From the NCBI GenBank assembly GCA_015680685.1, contig MNCI01004801.1, positions 664,237-728,236 on the forward strand: a DNA stretch of 64,000 bases, given 5' to 3'. Shown here piece by piece: positions 1-12,130 of this stretch. The notes beneath the pieces were generated by a model. It saw only the letters and a program-made list of their open reading frames with translations, made no database searches and was not told the origin of the DNA. The translations under genes and the position numbers were made by a program. The stretch is from Gnetum montanum (lineage: Eukaryota; Streptophyta; Gnetopsida; Gnetales; Gnetaceae). Each line of letters opens with the position of its first letter. Within the stretch, counting starts at the first letter, position 1.

Positions 1-2450
1 GTGGTGTGTGGGGATGGGTTTTGGAGGATCAAAATAAGGTGAAACAAGCAAAATCTTAAGGCTATGAGGTCCTAGGATTCTCTATTGTAGATCTTGGCTT
101 CCAGGAGTGTCATATTATCATTAAAAGTGGAAAAGAAGATTTCAACCCTTGTTTCCATGCTACCTAGAGTAGAAGGAGCCTTCTCCAACATGGATGAGGT
201 AAAAATCTTAGATCTAGATCAATTCAAGTTACAATTAATTGTTCATGTTAGCTCCCAGAGTCATCAAGATCAAGGGCTAGGTTCTCAAGTTAAAGTTTGA
301 TAGTTTTAGGTACTTCTAAGAACCTTTTGGGCTTCCTCCCCTTTCTCATGCTATGGCTATGGAGCTTAGTGTGGAAGATTTGGGGGACACTTTTTAGCCA
401 TTCGACATTAGTTTCTTAATGTTTGAAGGTTCTAAAGGTTGTATACAGGGTTCTAAAGTGCATACAAGGTTATATGATGTTAATTTGAGGTGTCTATGAG
501 CTCCAAATGAGTGTCCCCCTTAGTCACCATGCTAGCGAACATGGAGGAGAGGGTCCCCAACATGGAAGAACTACAAATCTCAAATTTGGGCCAGTTTTGG
601 TCTCAATCGTTCATGCATGTATGCTTCCAAGGTTTTTGGGGTTGAGGACTACGTTTAGGGTTGAAACTGATTAGTTTGGAGGTTTGATAAATGGTTTTTT
701 TAGCTTCCCCCTTTTTTCCATGTTGGGGATAGTATGCTTAGTGTGGAAGGCTAGGGAAAGTAGCTTTTTGGTCATATGTAGTTACTTTGATAGGGTTTGA
801 GGGCTCTAGAAGGTGTAAAACTAATCTTAGAACTCATGTAAGGATCTAGGTTGTTTAATTGAAGTGTTTAAAGGCCATTTTGTAGTAGGGATCTATTAGC
901 ATGGAGGACATAAGTGACCTTGTTATTTACCATTTTGTGTCATATTAGACCATGCATGTAGATCTCCAAGTTTACTAGTGTTGTCTGCTACTACTGATTG
1001 TCAAAATTCAGTCATTTCGAGAGTTGTTAAGTGGTTTTTGGTGTTCCTCCCCTTCTTCAACATTGGGGCTTTCATGATTAGCATGGAAGATTAGGGGAAA
1101 CAGTTTTATGGCTATTTGTAATAAATATTGATAGGTCTAAGGGTCTTAGGATGTGCAAATGAGGTTTTGGGACACACACGGTGCATCCTGACATTCTTTT
1201 AATATATCTGAAGGCTATTTTGGAGTCCCCCAAAAGTTTTCCATTTTCTTCCACACTATCCAATCTATAAGAGGTGGCTCCTAGTGTGGAGAAAGTATGA
1301 GACCATACCTTTTACCCAATTTCACTAGTTTTGTCTATGCATGTGTGTCCACAAGGTTGTTGGTGTTGTCTATTAATGTCTAAGGTCAAAATTTGGTTGT
1401 TTGAAGGCTATAGGAGGGTTTTTAAAGGCTTTCCCCCTCCTATTCATGCTGGGTCTAGGGTTCTTAGAATGGATGGAGCCCTTCTTACCATTGAAGAACT
1501 TCAAGAAGTTGATTTTTATAGTCTAGTACCTTCTAGAGAGGCTACCAAGGTTTTGGTGTTAGGTACAAGGCAATTTGAGGTTGTTTTTGGCATCTAGGAT
1601 CCTTCACTAATCTTATTAGCTCCATCCATCCTATTTCTACCATGGGAAGCATGGAAGAGGTCTCCCCTAGCATGGAAGGACTAAGAAAGTTAGATCTAGG
1701 CTAGTTCAACACCCAACCTACCATGCATATCAGCCTTTGGGGTTGCCAGTGTTAACAATCAATATTGGATATTGAGATCTAGTAGTTTGGAGGCTCCTTG
1801 ATGTCTCATGCAATCTCCCTCCTTTCTTCCACACTAGGCATGATGGCCCCAACATGGATGAGAGGGAGATGATAGTTTTATACCATCTTTGACTACTTTT
1901 GAGGTCTTTGGAAGCTCTAGACTATTTTGGCAAGGCCTAGGGGTTATCGGGCTTTGAGAAATGACTACTAGGTAGTTAATTTAGGTCATTTTGGATTTCC
2001 CCCATCCATCCATGCTAAGGATGAGATGATGAGTATGGATGAAGCCTTCCTAGCATAGAACTACAAAATCCCAAGGTTTCAACTAGTTTCAACTAGGTTT
2101 GGTAAGGTTCTGGGGTTGCTGGGATGCTTGGAGGGGTTTTAGGACATGTGGGCCCACTTCGGGGATCAAACATGGGCTAGATGGATGTTGGGAGATAAGA
2201 ATGGATGTTACCCCCTTCTTCCATGTTAGGCAGTATTGCCTTATCATGGAAACCCATGTTGTCTAGTTTATTCCATGTCCTATTCATTTTGGAAGCCTAG
2301 GGTTGAAAAAGATAGGATTTGGTTACTAAAAATGGAAAAATAGCTATGTTTTAATGGTTTTAGGTAGTGGGAGGCATGTGTCCACACTGGGTATGTCACC
2401 CCTAAAATGGATGCATGGGAGTTAAGATTGAAATATTGTTCAAGTGTCAA
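1..2450. repeat. Ancient tandem array, unit about 340-390 bp
   Basis: At least five degenerate units follow each other. Each begins with a pyrimidine-rich word (TTCCYCCC...TTCCAT) and a GTGTGGAAGR word; anchors fall near 332, 705, 1043, 1429, 1812 and 2213. Each unit repeats ATGGAGGA/ATGGAAGA-like words and a TTTTTGGTGTTG-like end. Divergence between units is high, so the array is old. No coding frame persists. It lies upstream of the E0 copy of the opposite-strand gene, where region (ii) hairpins lie in E1 and E2, but it does not show the AGTTTA hairpins. I saw the periodicity by eye; a dot plot would settle the unit length. Confidence 0.6.
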
Positions 2451-4541
2451 AAGTGGCTAAAACTTAGCGTTGATGCAATTTTTTGGTTAAGAGGGAAGGC
2501 ATATGGTCGGGCACATAACCCAAAAATTTTAAATTTTAAATTTTGAGCTTAACTCCCACCAACCTCAATGTGGAAGACACTTTTCCCCCCTTGCACTTTA
2601 TAGCACTTAGAGTTATGATGCACTAAATAGGCAATTGGGGTTTAGAGCTGGATGTTTAGGTTTAGATGTAGTTTTTATTATGAAATTTTACAAGTTTTCA
2701 ATCACAATTCCATTTTTTCACAAATAGTGTATTGGAGGAGAGCTCAAGTAGATATTTCTTGTTGCAAAGAGAACCAATGTAAAAGCCTCTAATCGCCCTT
2801 GTATCTAGCATTGAACCTTCATCTTTCTCAATTTCAAATCATTCCCAACGTTGAGCATACCATGGTGCCAAATCACTGTGGGGGAAAGAGCTAGAATCCA
2901 AGGATTCAAAAGCCAAATGAGCATGCAAGGGATCTACAAGAATTTCCTAGACCTATCTTAATCCAAGATTCATCTTCTACTACTCTAAGTAGGTAGTTCT
3001 ACCCATATTTTACTTAGGCTTCAAGTTATTTTCACTACTTTTTCTTGCCATGTGTGGGGTTGTTTTTCTCAAATCTATGTTGATAGAGGGGATAAAACAA
3101 AATTTTGATAAAATTCCACCTCTTATCTAGGGAATTTTTATGTAGATCTATGGTTGTTCATTATTTTGCCTTGGTAGATTGAATTTTTAAAATTAGGCTT
3201 GTTGTTTCCATGCTTTTTTTTTTTCCAAAATTTGGGGGTAGGGCAATTTTTCTCAGATCTAGGCCAAAGGATTTGTCAAAATTAAATTTCAAGAAAATCA
3301 TACCCCATTATTTTGATGTTTTTTCTAATTGTTATGTATCGTTTCAACTATTTTGGCTATTTCTTTAAGGCTATGTTAAGTTGGGTGTTAGCTTCATTAG
3401 CTTTTACATGAGAAAAGCAAGCAATGTTGTGTTCTTTTCTTAAGAAAATGGATTTATATTTTTATAATTTGATATAATTGGTTTGTATTCCTAGGTTTAG
3501 TGTTTTCAATGGCTATTTTCTTGTTCAATTTGGCTTTGAAACAATTAAGCTATGATTGTTTTCCGAAGGTCATGCAATGAGGTTTTTTATGCCATTTTTA
3601 AAATTCCATGTAAATTCATGAATTTTTTCTAAGAAAATGAAAAGCATTCTAGTAGTTTCTTTTATTATGGATGGGTAGGTCTTAGCTTCAAAGTTCCAAT
3701 GGTTTTGGAACCACTTTTTCTGGCTTTGAATTGAATTTTTAATGAATTTTTAATTAAGTCTATGTCAAAACGAGGTTTGTGCCGTTTTCAGATTTTGGTC
3801 CAAGTTGGTGAATGTTTCTGAATAAATAGCAATGGTTTTGAATTTTCTTTAAGGATGGGTGTGTAGGGCTCAATTTAAGCTTTTAATTAGTGGTGAAATA
3901 ACTTTTTTTGGAGGTCAAAAAAGGTTTTGGTGAATTTTTTACCAATCCTACATGAAAAGAAGTTAACTGTGATGACTATGTTTTTTTGCTAGCTTTGTCT
4001 ATGTTCCATGTAAAAATGGTTATGTATCTCTAGTTGTAATGTTCATGTGTGTAACTTTTGTGATTTCAGGATTCTTTCCATGGTAGAATTACTAAAATTA
4101 GATCTTATATGAATTTTTGATGAATTTTTTGGCTAAATTGTGTGAATAAGTTTAAATCTTGGTTATAGCACTTTACCCCTTTGGGGATGGATGTGATTGT
4201 CAACATGTAAAAATTATGTTTTAAATTTTTTAAAACAAAATTAAAGGCTTTTATTATTTTTAGCAAGATTTTTACCATGTCTATATTCTTTTTTCTAAGT
4301 TTAGGTATGGTTTAGACTAAGGCTTAATTTTGGTTATGAAGTTATGGTTATAATATTTTGGCTATGAAGTAAAAGGCTATAAAAGGTTGTAATGATGCTT
4401 TTTTGTGGAATTTCTTATGTAAACTTGAATAAACACCTTAGAGCTTTTTATAGGGGCTAATTTCACCCTTGACTAGGGTGTTTTTCCAAACTTTATAAGA
4501 AATTCTAATTGGTCATAATGCTTTTGCTTTGCTTCATGCAG
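2451..4541 (+). other. AT-rich stretch, probable exon 1 and intron 1 of the E0 gene copy
   Basis: No gene can be recognised outright. An ATG at 2862 opens a short basic, asparagine- and proline-containing reading with one stop, running to about 2990. It resembles only loosely the small first exons at 14258 and 34793. From about 3000 to the acceptor AG at 4540-4541 the sequence is strongly T-rich on the plus strand with no codon structure, as expected of a plant intron. Calling this exon 1 plus a 1.5-kb intron is inference from position and composition. Confidence 0.35.
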
Positions 4542-6774
4542 GGTCTACTTGAAGCCCATACTCACCATTGTGGAGTTGGTGAGAATTCTATGTTACATTG
4601 GCCATCCCAAGGCCAATACACCACTTCCTAACATGCATTTGAAGAAGGTATCACTATGGCTTTGGCCTAGGGCAAGGGAATTCCTTGCCTACATCCTATT
4701 AAATTTTAGTGTGATGTTGTGGTCACACTTGTTTGCAGATGTGACTAGGGCCATAGTGGAGACCCTACTACCATGGGCATCTAGCCTGATTATTAGGTTT
4801 ATTACTAACAATCTACCTCCTAAGATAGTAGGGAAAACTATAGATGTCATTAGCCCACATTACTTTATGGAGATCTAGACCATGCCAGAGTATAGTTAGT
4901 ATAACACTGAAAATACTTTGATGGTGGTGCATAGAGCCCACACATTATTCCAGAACCTACTTGGCACCATGTATCATCTACAAGGGTAAGCATGGTTATT
5001 GTAGATTTTTCATGTTTTTAATATTTATTAGCTAAACTACCTTTCCTAACTTCATTGGTTCTATAAAATTCTTGCAGTTACAAAGTCAATGATTAAGGCT
5101 ACATCATTAAAAATCAAAATTTTGGAATGTCTCAAACTACCTTAGATGAATTCACCAAGGGCTCCCAAATTAGAACTATCATGTATGAATAGTTAAGGGG
5201 GGACTTTGGTGAATACACCATGAGGTTCAACCTTGTCTACAAGAAGTGTAAGGATGAGGGGATGATACACAACTGGTGAATAGGCTCCAAGAGCTCTCTA
5301 GACTAGACCCTTGTTGTTGGAACCTCCACTCAAACTAAACCAAAGAAGATGAGGAGAGGTAAACATAAGATCTATAAAATTTAATGCTTTATGATCATGA
5401 AAATCTAAGGGTTGTATTGCATTAACTGGTTATTAAATATGCCTATGTTGATGCCAACTATTTGGCTTTGTCTTTACAAGACCTTCCACCTCTGTTGATG
5501 TCACCATACCACTTCTAGGACACCATGAGGATACCCTCATCCTAAAGTTTGATGAAATGATACCAACTTAAGAGTAGTTGAAGAGATAGAAGCCTAGATA
5601 CATCTAAGAAAACATTGAGCATGTGGGTCTACTTGATGTATTTTAGGCACCTATCCCTTCCATCCCTACTATAGAGATCTTGCACATCATTAACTCCTTT
5701 AATGAGGAGGCTGATCATTTTAGCACCACAATTCAAGGAGTGAAGATTAACATGGACATTAATAAGGGCCTTTTTTGCAACCTTTTTGGTGTACCCATTG
5801 ATAGGGAAAATGTTACTACTAGAATAATGAAGGAATCAAGCCATCATGAGAAAGTTTTAGAGTGGCTTGGTGTTAACATGGGCCACTTCAAAATTTCCAT
5901 GGATAGCTTCATGAATTTTGATGCAAAGGACTCATATCCTTTGTTCAAGAAGGTGACAAGCATCATGCAAGGATGGACATTTAAGAAGGTCATGATATAT
6001 GGTACTAGGTTCAACTGGGTAGTTGCTTAGGTTGTTGGGCTTTAGGATGAGATTCTTAGACTCCATGCTAACACCTCTACAATAATCCACATGAATTTTT
6101 CATTCTTTGTGGGTTATTTGAAGAGGTTTATAGAGTTTCTAGTGGTGTGGAGGAATGGACGATGGGTTGCCCAAGACCCAAGTCAACTTTATAGACCTTG
6201 GATAAAGCACATTTATCAAATGGTGTAGGCTAAGAACCCACCAAAGGGAATGGATGATTCGTTGTACATTACCACTAAGGATCTTGATGATAGGTGGTAT
6301 GAGTCCCCTAATAGCACAAATGATGAAGAGCCTCTCACATTTCCAATGAGTGTCTTAAAGATCAAATGACAACATAAGGAGGTCGAAGGGTTAGCCAAGG
6401 AGAAACTCAAGAGGCCCATGGAAGAAGCCCCACCAACATTAGACAAATCTATCCCAAAAAGCTTAATTTTTAAGGTTAAGCAATCAAAGTAGGTATCCAT
6501 AGGTATGCTTTATTTAAGTTTGGCTATTTTAAAGTTTATGGCTATGTTATGGTTTCATGTATTAACTAGTTTTCTATGTCCTATGGTTGTAGACAAATGT
6601 CAGGTTCTAGTCATCCAAATTACCATAGAGGAAGAATAAAGGCATGTAAAGGAGACACTCTTATAGCCTAAGGCTGAATGGTTTGCAATGTAGATATACA
6701 TGATCTAGAAACCTTTTTTGGTGAGGCAGTGCTAGGTACATCCCCCATCATCGTCCCAAAGGAAGAGGAAGAGC
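4542..6774 (+). pseudogene. Opposite-strand accessory gene, copy E0 (exons 2-5)
   Basis: This is a decayed copy of the multi-exon accessory gene of this retrotransposon family. Exon 2 (4542-4985, donor GTAAGC) aligns to FCP1/SCP-like phosphatases: IVELVRIL takes the place of the catalytic DxDx strand, then PRAREFLAYIL and FSVMLWSHL, then YNTENTLMVVHRAHTLFQN at the place of the NxSNTLLIDDSPYKxxLN motif. Both catalytic aspartate sites are lost. Exon 3 (5078-5359) and exon 4 (5481-6488) hold the unknown middle domain, with FCNLFGVPIDREN and FFVGYLKRFIEFLVVW as landmarks. Exon 5 starts at 6593 and its donor is mutated. Introns have AG acceptors and GT donors at the same places as in E1 and E2. 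Several frames are broken by TAG/TGA. The copy is cut by the E1 LTR at 6890. Confidence 0.7.
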
Positions 6775-7575
6775 TAAGTATGCCCATGCTTTATTGCTTT
6801 CATTATATCCTATAATTTTAGGCTTGATTTTCATCCTAACCACTCGATAATTGTTATGCTTATAGTAGTTCTTGAGTAACCAACATAGTTGTAGCGACTG
6901 AAAACGTCAATGGCTGGAAAACACCGAGGGGTCGACGGGTGTAACAATTCCTACCCCGTACCTATGGGAGGGCTATGCTGGGAGTGTGTGCGGATACGGG
7001 GTGCCCTGAATAGTTTGGTTGATCAGATAGGGACTTAATCGATGTCTATATAGCCTTTTGCAACATATACTTTTTGAAATGGAATGGAAAAAAAAAATAA
7101 TGCTTGAAAGTAAGTAAAGTAGAAAAAACAGTGCAAGACACAAGAGTAAGCAGGAAATAAAGTAAAAATGCGGTTAGAAAATTACACCACTTCGAAGCTA
7201 TAGGCTTGCTTTGTCAAGATGGATACAGTTAGTTGCACAGCGTGACGAAGTGCAGAGATCTTGAGAGTAGCCAGGACACATAGAGCAGAGCAGGTTGTGC
7301 GCGTGGGTGCGGACTTAGGTGCTGACAATGTATGGATTCTACCAAGGTGGTAGAAAGGGAGAACATAATGGAATGTCAGCCATGGATGCTCACTATTCGG
7401 AGTGTCAAACAGAGAGCTTACAATGCTAGGTGTTGCAACGTGCATGAAAGAGAACTTGAATGCTAGAGCGAATGCCAAGGAGATGCCAAGTCAAGACATT
7501 AGGGAGAATTCCTCATCTTTTTAAATGCTATTTTTATTCAAAAATTCCAAACCCTTTGAATGCTATTTCTCAGGG

Positions 7576-7625
7576 TATTTATAGGGCCAAAGGGCACGCG
7601 AAAGGATCGATTTGGACGCCACGTG
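7576..7625 (-). promoter_or_regulatory. LTR core promoter of E1 (TATA box plus G-box)
   Basis: On the minus strand TATAAATA (7583-7576) is preceded by CACGTG (7625-7620), an ACGT-core G-box of the type bound by plant bZIP/bHLH factors. The E3 LTR has the same pair at 51339-51344 and 51380-51387 with similar spacing, so the arrangement is conserved. It would drive the genomic RNA. Confidence 0.6.
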
Positions 7626-7849
7626 CCCAAAACCCACGTTGACCTGCTGGCGTCACACATGCCACATATGACCATTGGACCTGCTAGACCATTGTAATGC
7701 AAACCTACTATGACATAACTATAAACTTGCCACACCGTAATTGCGCCGTCAGTGTCTAGAGATGTGTGCCAACGATCCAATTAGGTGAAGTGCATTGATG
7801 TCGCACAACCACATGCATGCCTTGTTGTGCTTTGTAGCATAACGTGCTT

Positions 7850-8290
7850 GGCATAACATCTTGTTGTTCATTCTGCTATATGTGTGATGTATGCTTGCTA
7901 TGCTATGTAGCATAGTGTAGTGTAGCAACTGGTCTTAGTTGCCAAAGCTTTGCCGATTTATCAACTTTTCTTCTTGCGATGCATGTCTCACAAACTCTAC
8001 TACTTCTACCCTTCGAACTACCTTCTGTCTCTTCCGCGGGATTGCTACACCTCACTATGCCTTGTAGCTCAGTGTAGCGTAGTAACAAACATGGTTCGCT
8101 GCTTCCTGATGGAAAGGGACATTAGTGAAGGATTTGAGGGGAACTGTTGGTGAAGCTATTTCCATGCTACACTTGATTATGTGGCGTAGCATAGCATGGC
8201 ACTTCGTTCTGCAACTGTCTTCCGAAGCTTGCTACGCTACATGGTGAGGCGTAGCATAGCATAGCAGACTTCATAGCTTAGAAAACTTGC
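7850..8290. repeat. Self-complementary GCTACG words in the E1 LTR
   Basis: Repeated words such as TGCTACGCTACATGG, GTGGCGTAGCATAGCATGG and TGCTATGTAGCATAGTGTAG can fold on themselves. The same vocabulary recurs in the E3 LTR (50680-51130) and in introns of the E1 accessory gene (14730-14860 and 20640-20690), but not in E2, which uses a CGTGC/GCACG vocabulary. Confidence 0.6.
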
Positions 8291-8533
8291 CGAACTGTTC
8301 CTGGTGCACCCAGAGTGCTACTGTGAACTCCATGTCATTTCTGAGCAGGCTGTCGATTAGGCAGGCTACTTAGGTGGACAAGCAGGATGAGCTGTAGAGC
8401 TTGTTTACTCCTAATGTATAAAATTTGCTGAACTGGCTGGCCTGGACTCATAGCATTCTCCTCCTGATGAATTGCCGTAGTGCTTGCATGGATTGCAAGG
8501 CCTGGTGAAGCTAAAATGACCTCACATTTTTTG

Positions 8534-8610
8534 AGGTATTTCATTGGCCCCTCTTTCTCAATGTCTGGAGAACAGGCTCAATAGACATCGACAAAGAATA
8601 CAAAACACCA
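8534..8610 (-). promoter_or_regulatory. Polypurine tract and flanking stem-loop of E1
   Basis: The minus-strand purine run AAAGAGGGGCCAA abuts the LTR start TGAAATACC and is the likely plus-strand primer (PPT). Just inside, 8553-8566 and 8583-8596 pair as a stem (12 of 14 positions) around a 16-nt loop. An outer arm (8603-8610) can pair with the LTR start (8534-8541), so the PPT lies in an internal loop. E2 and E3 have the same design with different bases. Confidence 0.65.
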
Positions 8611-9607
8611 TAGCAGGCGAAATGCTAAGGCTGTCACTTGGTGAGTGTCGAGACATCTCTTGGCCACACTTGAGAGTGTTGCATTGGTTTTGCAGAGGTT
8701 AAGGCAGAGAGCAAAGATGATGTTTAGTAGAGTCCCTCGTCAGAATGCTCTAAGGGACTCCTTCGCATTTTCATCTTTGGCTGGCACTGTTCTTCAACCT
8801 CTCGTAGAACAGGTACTTCCTTCACAGGATGAGTTGCATTACATCTATGAAGGATTTTGACCCACCTACCAGTGTGTTCCATGTGGTGAGTTGTGTTACA
8901 CGTGACATGGAACTGATACTATGTTCCCTAGGTGGTAAGCTGTGTTATGCGTGCCACGGGAGTTTACACTCTGTAGTAGCCAAGCTAGCCGAGGCACTTG
9001 CTTTGCGATGCTGTAGCATTTGCTGCTATTGCGAGATGTGTCTACGAGGACAAGGTCTTGCTAGCTGCTGGCATTTTTGTAACTCTTAGGAACCGTCGCT
9101 GGTGTATGATGTCCCAAGCAGGAAGGCCAGCAGTGGCCTTGGCAGCACCGGCATGAAGGAGCTGGCCTCGAAGGTGCCGAGAGCTGTTGTGGGTGTGGAT
9201 GCTCTAGAATCCCTGCCAGGGGCTTGCATTCCTAGTTCAACTATGGGATCAGCTGCCACATAGCTAACATTGTGCAAGCCCAGGCGTTGGCAAGGAGCTG
9301 GAGTAACAATATTATGGATGGGCCACAATACTGCTGGAACTCCAGATGCGGGAGCTAGCCTGAGAACCACCGTCAGGATGATGGGCCATGGTGATGGTAG
9401 GTTTGGAGGGCTAGTGTGATGCCATATAGAATCTTCGAAGGGTTAGCATGATGCCAAGGATGGTGGCATCGCATAGTTTCTAGGTCGCGTTCTCGGTGTG
9501 TTGTGAACTGTGTCCCAGAGCTATGACGTCCCACCCACATGTTAGCATTGCACCCACTCGTTTGATGTGTATCTGGTGTTGGTGCATGTTGGGGATGCGA
9601 CACGAAC
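8611..9607. other. 3' spacer of E1 between integrase and PPT
   Basis: No gene is visible. The stretch is homologous, in reverse orientation, to 49396-50371 of E3 (words around CATGCCCTTGGCAGGGATTC there and its counterpart near 9200-9250). Short open frames here are not shared with E3, so I treat it as noncoding 3' leader sequence of the element. Confidence 0.55.
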
Positions 9608-9885
9608 CTAGTTTAATGTCTTGGTAGACCGTGTGCTGGTTTAAGGTCCCAACGGACCACTGTGCTGGTTTAAGGTCCCAACAGATTGTACATGCTAGTT
9701 TATCATCATAGCGGATGTGTCATGCTAGTTTATAGTCATAGTAGACTAGTAGTACCAGTTTTTTATCTTAGCGGATGGTTGCCACCAATTTTACACCATA
9801 GCAGGTGTTGCTTGATGCCGCTAGTTTATCATCATTGCGAATGTTGTTTGATGCGATCACCAGTTTATCGTCATAGTGGGCAGTT
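9608..9885. repeat. AGTTTA hairpin repeats, site iii of E1 (after integrase)
   Basis: About nine tandem units of roughly 28-30 bp each have a CTRGTTTA-like flank followed by a small hairpin. Stem sequences differ while pairing is kept: GGTCC/GGACC at 9645-9658 (loop CAAC), TAGTC/GACTA at 9733-9748 (loop ATAGTA), ACACC/GGTGT at 9793-9808 (loop ATAGCA), and CATC/GATG near 9703-9716. The loop is close to ATAGCG in most units. The array ends just before the integrase stop. Confidence 0.75.
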
Positions 9886-9908
9886 GCCATTGTAGTTGTT
9901 GTTGTGCT

Positions 9909-11135
9909 TCAGACGTAGTACAACTTGAGATACGAGTGATTCACCAGGTTGGCGCACTCGTTGCCATTCATGTCCACTAGCTTGAAGGGTCCATTTTTGA
10001 AGGCTTTGGTGACCACGTAAGGACCTTCCCAGTTGGCTGAGAATTTTCTCACATGCTCTTGGACGACCTTGAGGATGAGGTCTCCCTTATGCACTGGCCA
10101 TCGAGGTGTCTTTGCACGGTGCTTCTGCTACTGTTTTCTCTGGTAGCACTCAATGCATTTTAGCATCTGCGCACGCTCTTCCTCCACTGAGTCGAGGTCA
10201 ATGGTTCACGACTTGTTATTCTGGTCTTTACTCATGAAATCCACGAGGATCATCTGGAGTGAGGGTACCTACAAATCGAGAGGCAATACAACTTTAGATC
10301 TGTAAACAAGATTGTAAGGGGTCTTACTTATTGCAGTTTGGCATGTTGTTCAGTAGGCCTAGAGGATGTAGAGGATTTGCTCATGCCACTGCCTCTTTCC
10401 ATTGTTCAGCATTTGCTTCAGCAAGTTGATGATGGACTTATTTGTAGCCTCCACCTACCCATTCACGTATGGATAATAAGGAGAAGAAAATGATTGTTTA
10501 ATGCCTAGATTGCTACAGAAGGTTTGAGTTTCCGTACTGCTAAACTATGGCCCGTTGTCGGTCACAATAGTCATTGGAAGCCCAAACCTTGTCATAATGT
10601 TGTCAAGGATGAAATGGCAGATTTGCTGAGACATCGTCTTCCTTAGGGGAATAGCTTCCACCCACTTGGTAAAATACTCAGTGGCAGTGATAATGAAGCT
10701 ATGTCCTACAGAGGACTTAGGCATGATAGGCCCTATGAGGTCTAATCCCCATCGTTGGAAGGGCCACGTGATTTGCATTGGGTGCAAATCTGTAGGTGCT
10801 ATGTGTATGAGATTTGCGTATCTCTGGCACGTGTCGCATGTCTTGACTTTTTCCAGGCAGTCATGCTCCATGTAAGGCCAATAGTACCCTAAGTGTCTGA
10901 TTTTAGTAGCCATGGCCCTAGGTGCTATATGTCCACCGCATAACCCCTCATGTACTTGATTAACTACCTTCTGCGCTTGCTCGCCACCCACACATGCTAG
11001 CAATATCCCATCGTAGGAGCATTGGCATAGGGCATCACTTCCCATGAGCACATATTGCTAGGCACACTTACGAATTACATCTCTCTGGGTAGATGTCAAT
11101 CCACCTGGGGGCTTGCCATGCTGTAGATAAGCTTT
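9909..11135 (-). pseudogene. pol: E1 integrase
   Basis: Read on minus, the zinc-binding part has H...H in VHEGLCGGHIAPRAM and C-x2-C in CDTCQRYA. The catalytic core follows with D in RWGLDLIGPI, D in IVTDNGP, and the third acidic residue in VEATNKSIIN. The C-terminal domain is KGDLILKVVQEHV...NWEGPYVVTKAF, ending ...LKLYYV and a stop at 9911-9909. It would insert the cDNA into chromosomes. Stops and frameshifts break it, for example between the core and the C-terminal domain, so it is inactive, but all three catalytic residues are still readable. Confidence 0.85.
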
Positions 11136-12130
11136 AATGTTGTCATACCACTCTTGGGCATCCATAGCACTGACGGATGCCACGTGTTCCTCTTGAGTGA
11201 TAGGCCCTGTGCATTCTATGATCGAGGTTGGCAGGTTTTCCAGGGAATGTGATGGAATATTTAACACTAGGGTAGCTAAAGCATTTTCCACGGTGTTTTC
11301 GTTGCACGGCACGTGTTGCACATCAGTGGTCGCAAATTGCTTAAGTAGGATTTTTGCTAGGTCGCAGTAGGGTTGCAGGTGTGTAGCCTTGTAGGCGTAG
11401 ACCTCGATGATTTGATTCATGACTAGTTGTGAATCTCCCTGGATTACTAGGTGTTGTATGCGTAGCGCTTGGGTAGTTAAGAGGCCTCTAAGTAGCCCCT
11501 CGTATTCTACCATGTTGTTGGTGCAAGGGAACGTAAATCGATAAGTGGATGGGTGCATTTACCTAGAGGGGAATGTGACTGTGGCAGTGGTGCTACTTCC
11601 TTGTGCGATTGAGGTGCTGTCAAAGTGTAAAGTGGGTTTGAAATGTGATGGGATGATGTTGACATTGCTAATGTATTCATCCAGGAACTCGAGGTCTATG
11701 GTTGCCTGGTCGTCGACTGGCGAGGCCGTGAGTTGGGTTGCTATGGCTTGACCCTTTGTCAACGATTGACTTACATAACATAGGTCAAATTCTGTGGTTA
11801 TTGTCTTCCATCAAGCTATCTTGCTACTCTCGTATAAGTTGTTAGTGATAGCCCAAAGTATATTGCTTTTGCAAATGATGTTGGTTGTACTGTGGAATAG
11901 ATAATTCCACCACTTTTTTAATGCAAACACTAAGGCTAGGCAATTCCTCTCCACTTCATTGTATTTTGCCTCATACGCTACACTGGTATCTCAGAATCGT
12001 CATCTCACTTCTGACATAGCAATGCTACTATGGATGTGTCAGAGGTGGCAAGGTATATGAAGAAAGGCTTGTCCCTTTGTGGCGGGTGCACTGTCGGGAG
12101 GTGTGAGAGCTCCTTCTTCAGATCGTCGAA
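11136..12130 (-). pseudogene. pol: E1 RNase H plus archaeal-type RNase H
   Basis: From 12130 the Ty3-type RNase H and connection are badly damaged (KPFFIYLATSDTS remains). From about 11700 to 11270 comes a second RNase H-like domain: TLHFDSTS, NNMVEYEGLLRGL, GDSQLVMNQI and a terminal NALATLVLNI. This pattern is that of the archaeal-type domain described in plant Tat elements. The paired domains are the main reason for assigning the family to Tat. The reading has stops, so it is non-functional. Confidence 0.75.

Larger units (their letters stand above)
6890..8543 (-). repeat. 3' LTR of E1
   Basis: The LTR runs from TGAAATACC at 8543 to ...GTCGCTACA at 6890 on the minus strand, giving the usual TG...CA ends. 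The outer end (GTGTTTTCCAGCCATYGACG words at 6893-6935) matches the end of the E3 LTR at 51990-52037, and the inner start matches it near 50433. It contains a TATA box with a G-box, and self-complementary GCTACG/CGTAGC words at about 7850-8290. The left flank is an intron or exon edge of copy E0. A target-site duplication cannot be tested because the other end of E1 is lost. Confidence 0.85.

Noticed and set aside
9686-9895. Repetitive protein with YHHSG/YRHSG motifs, and the similar YDVKLA frame at 49153-49338
   Set aside because: Both are translations of the DNA hairpin repeats; E1 and E3 give different frames, so the conserved entity is the nucleic acid.
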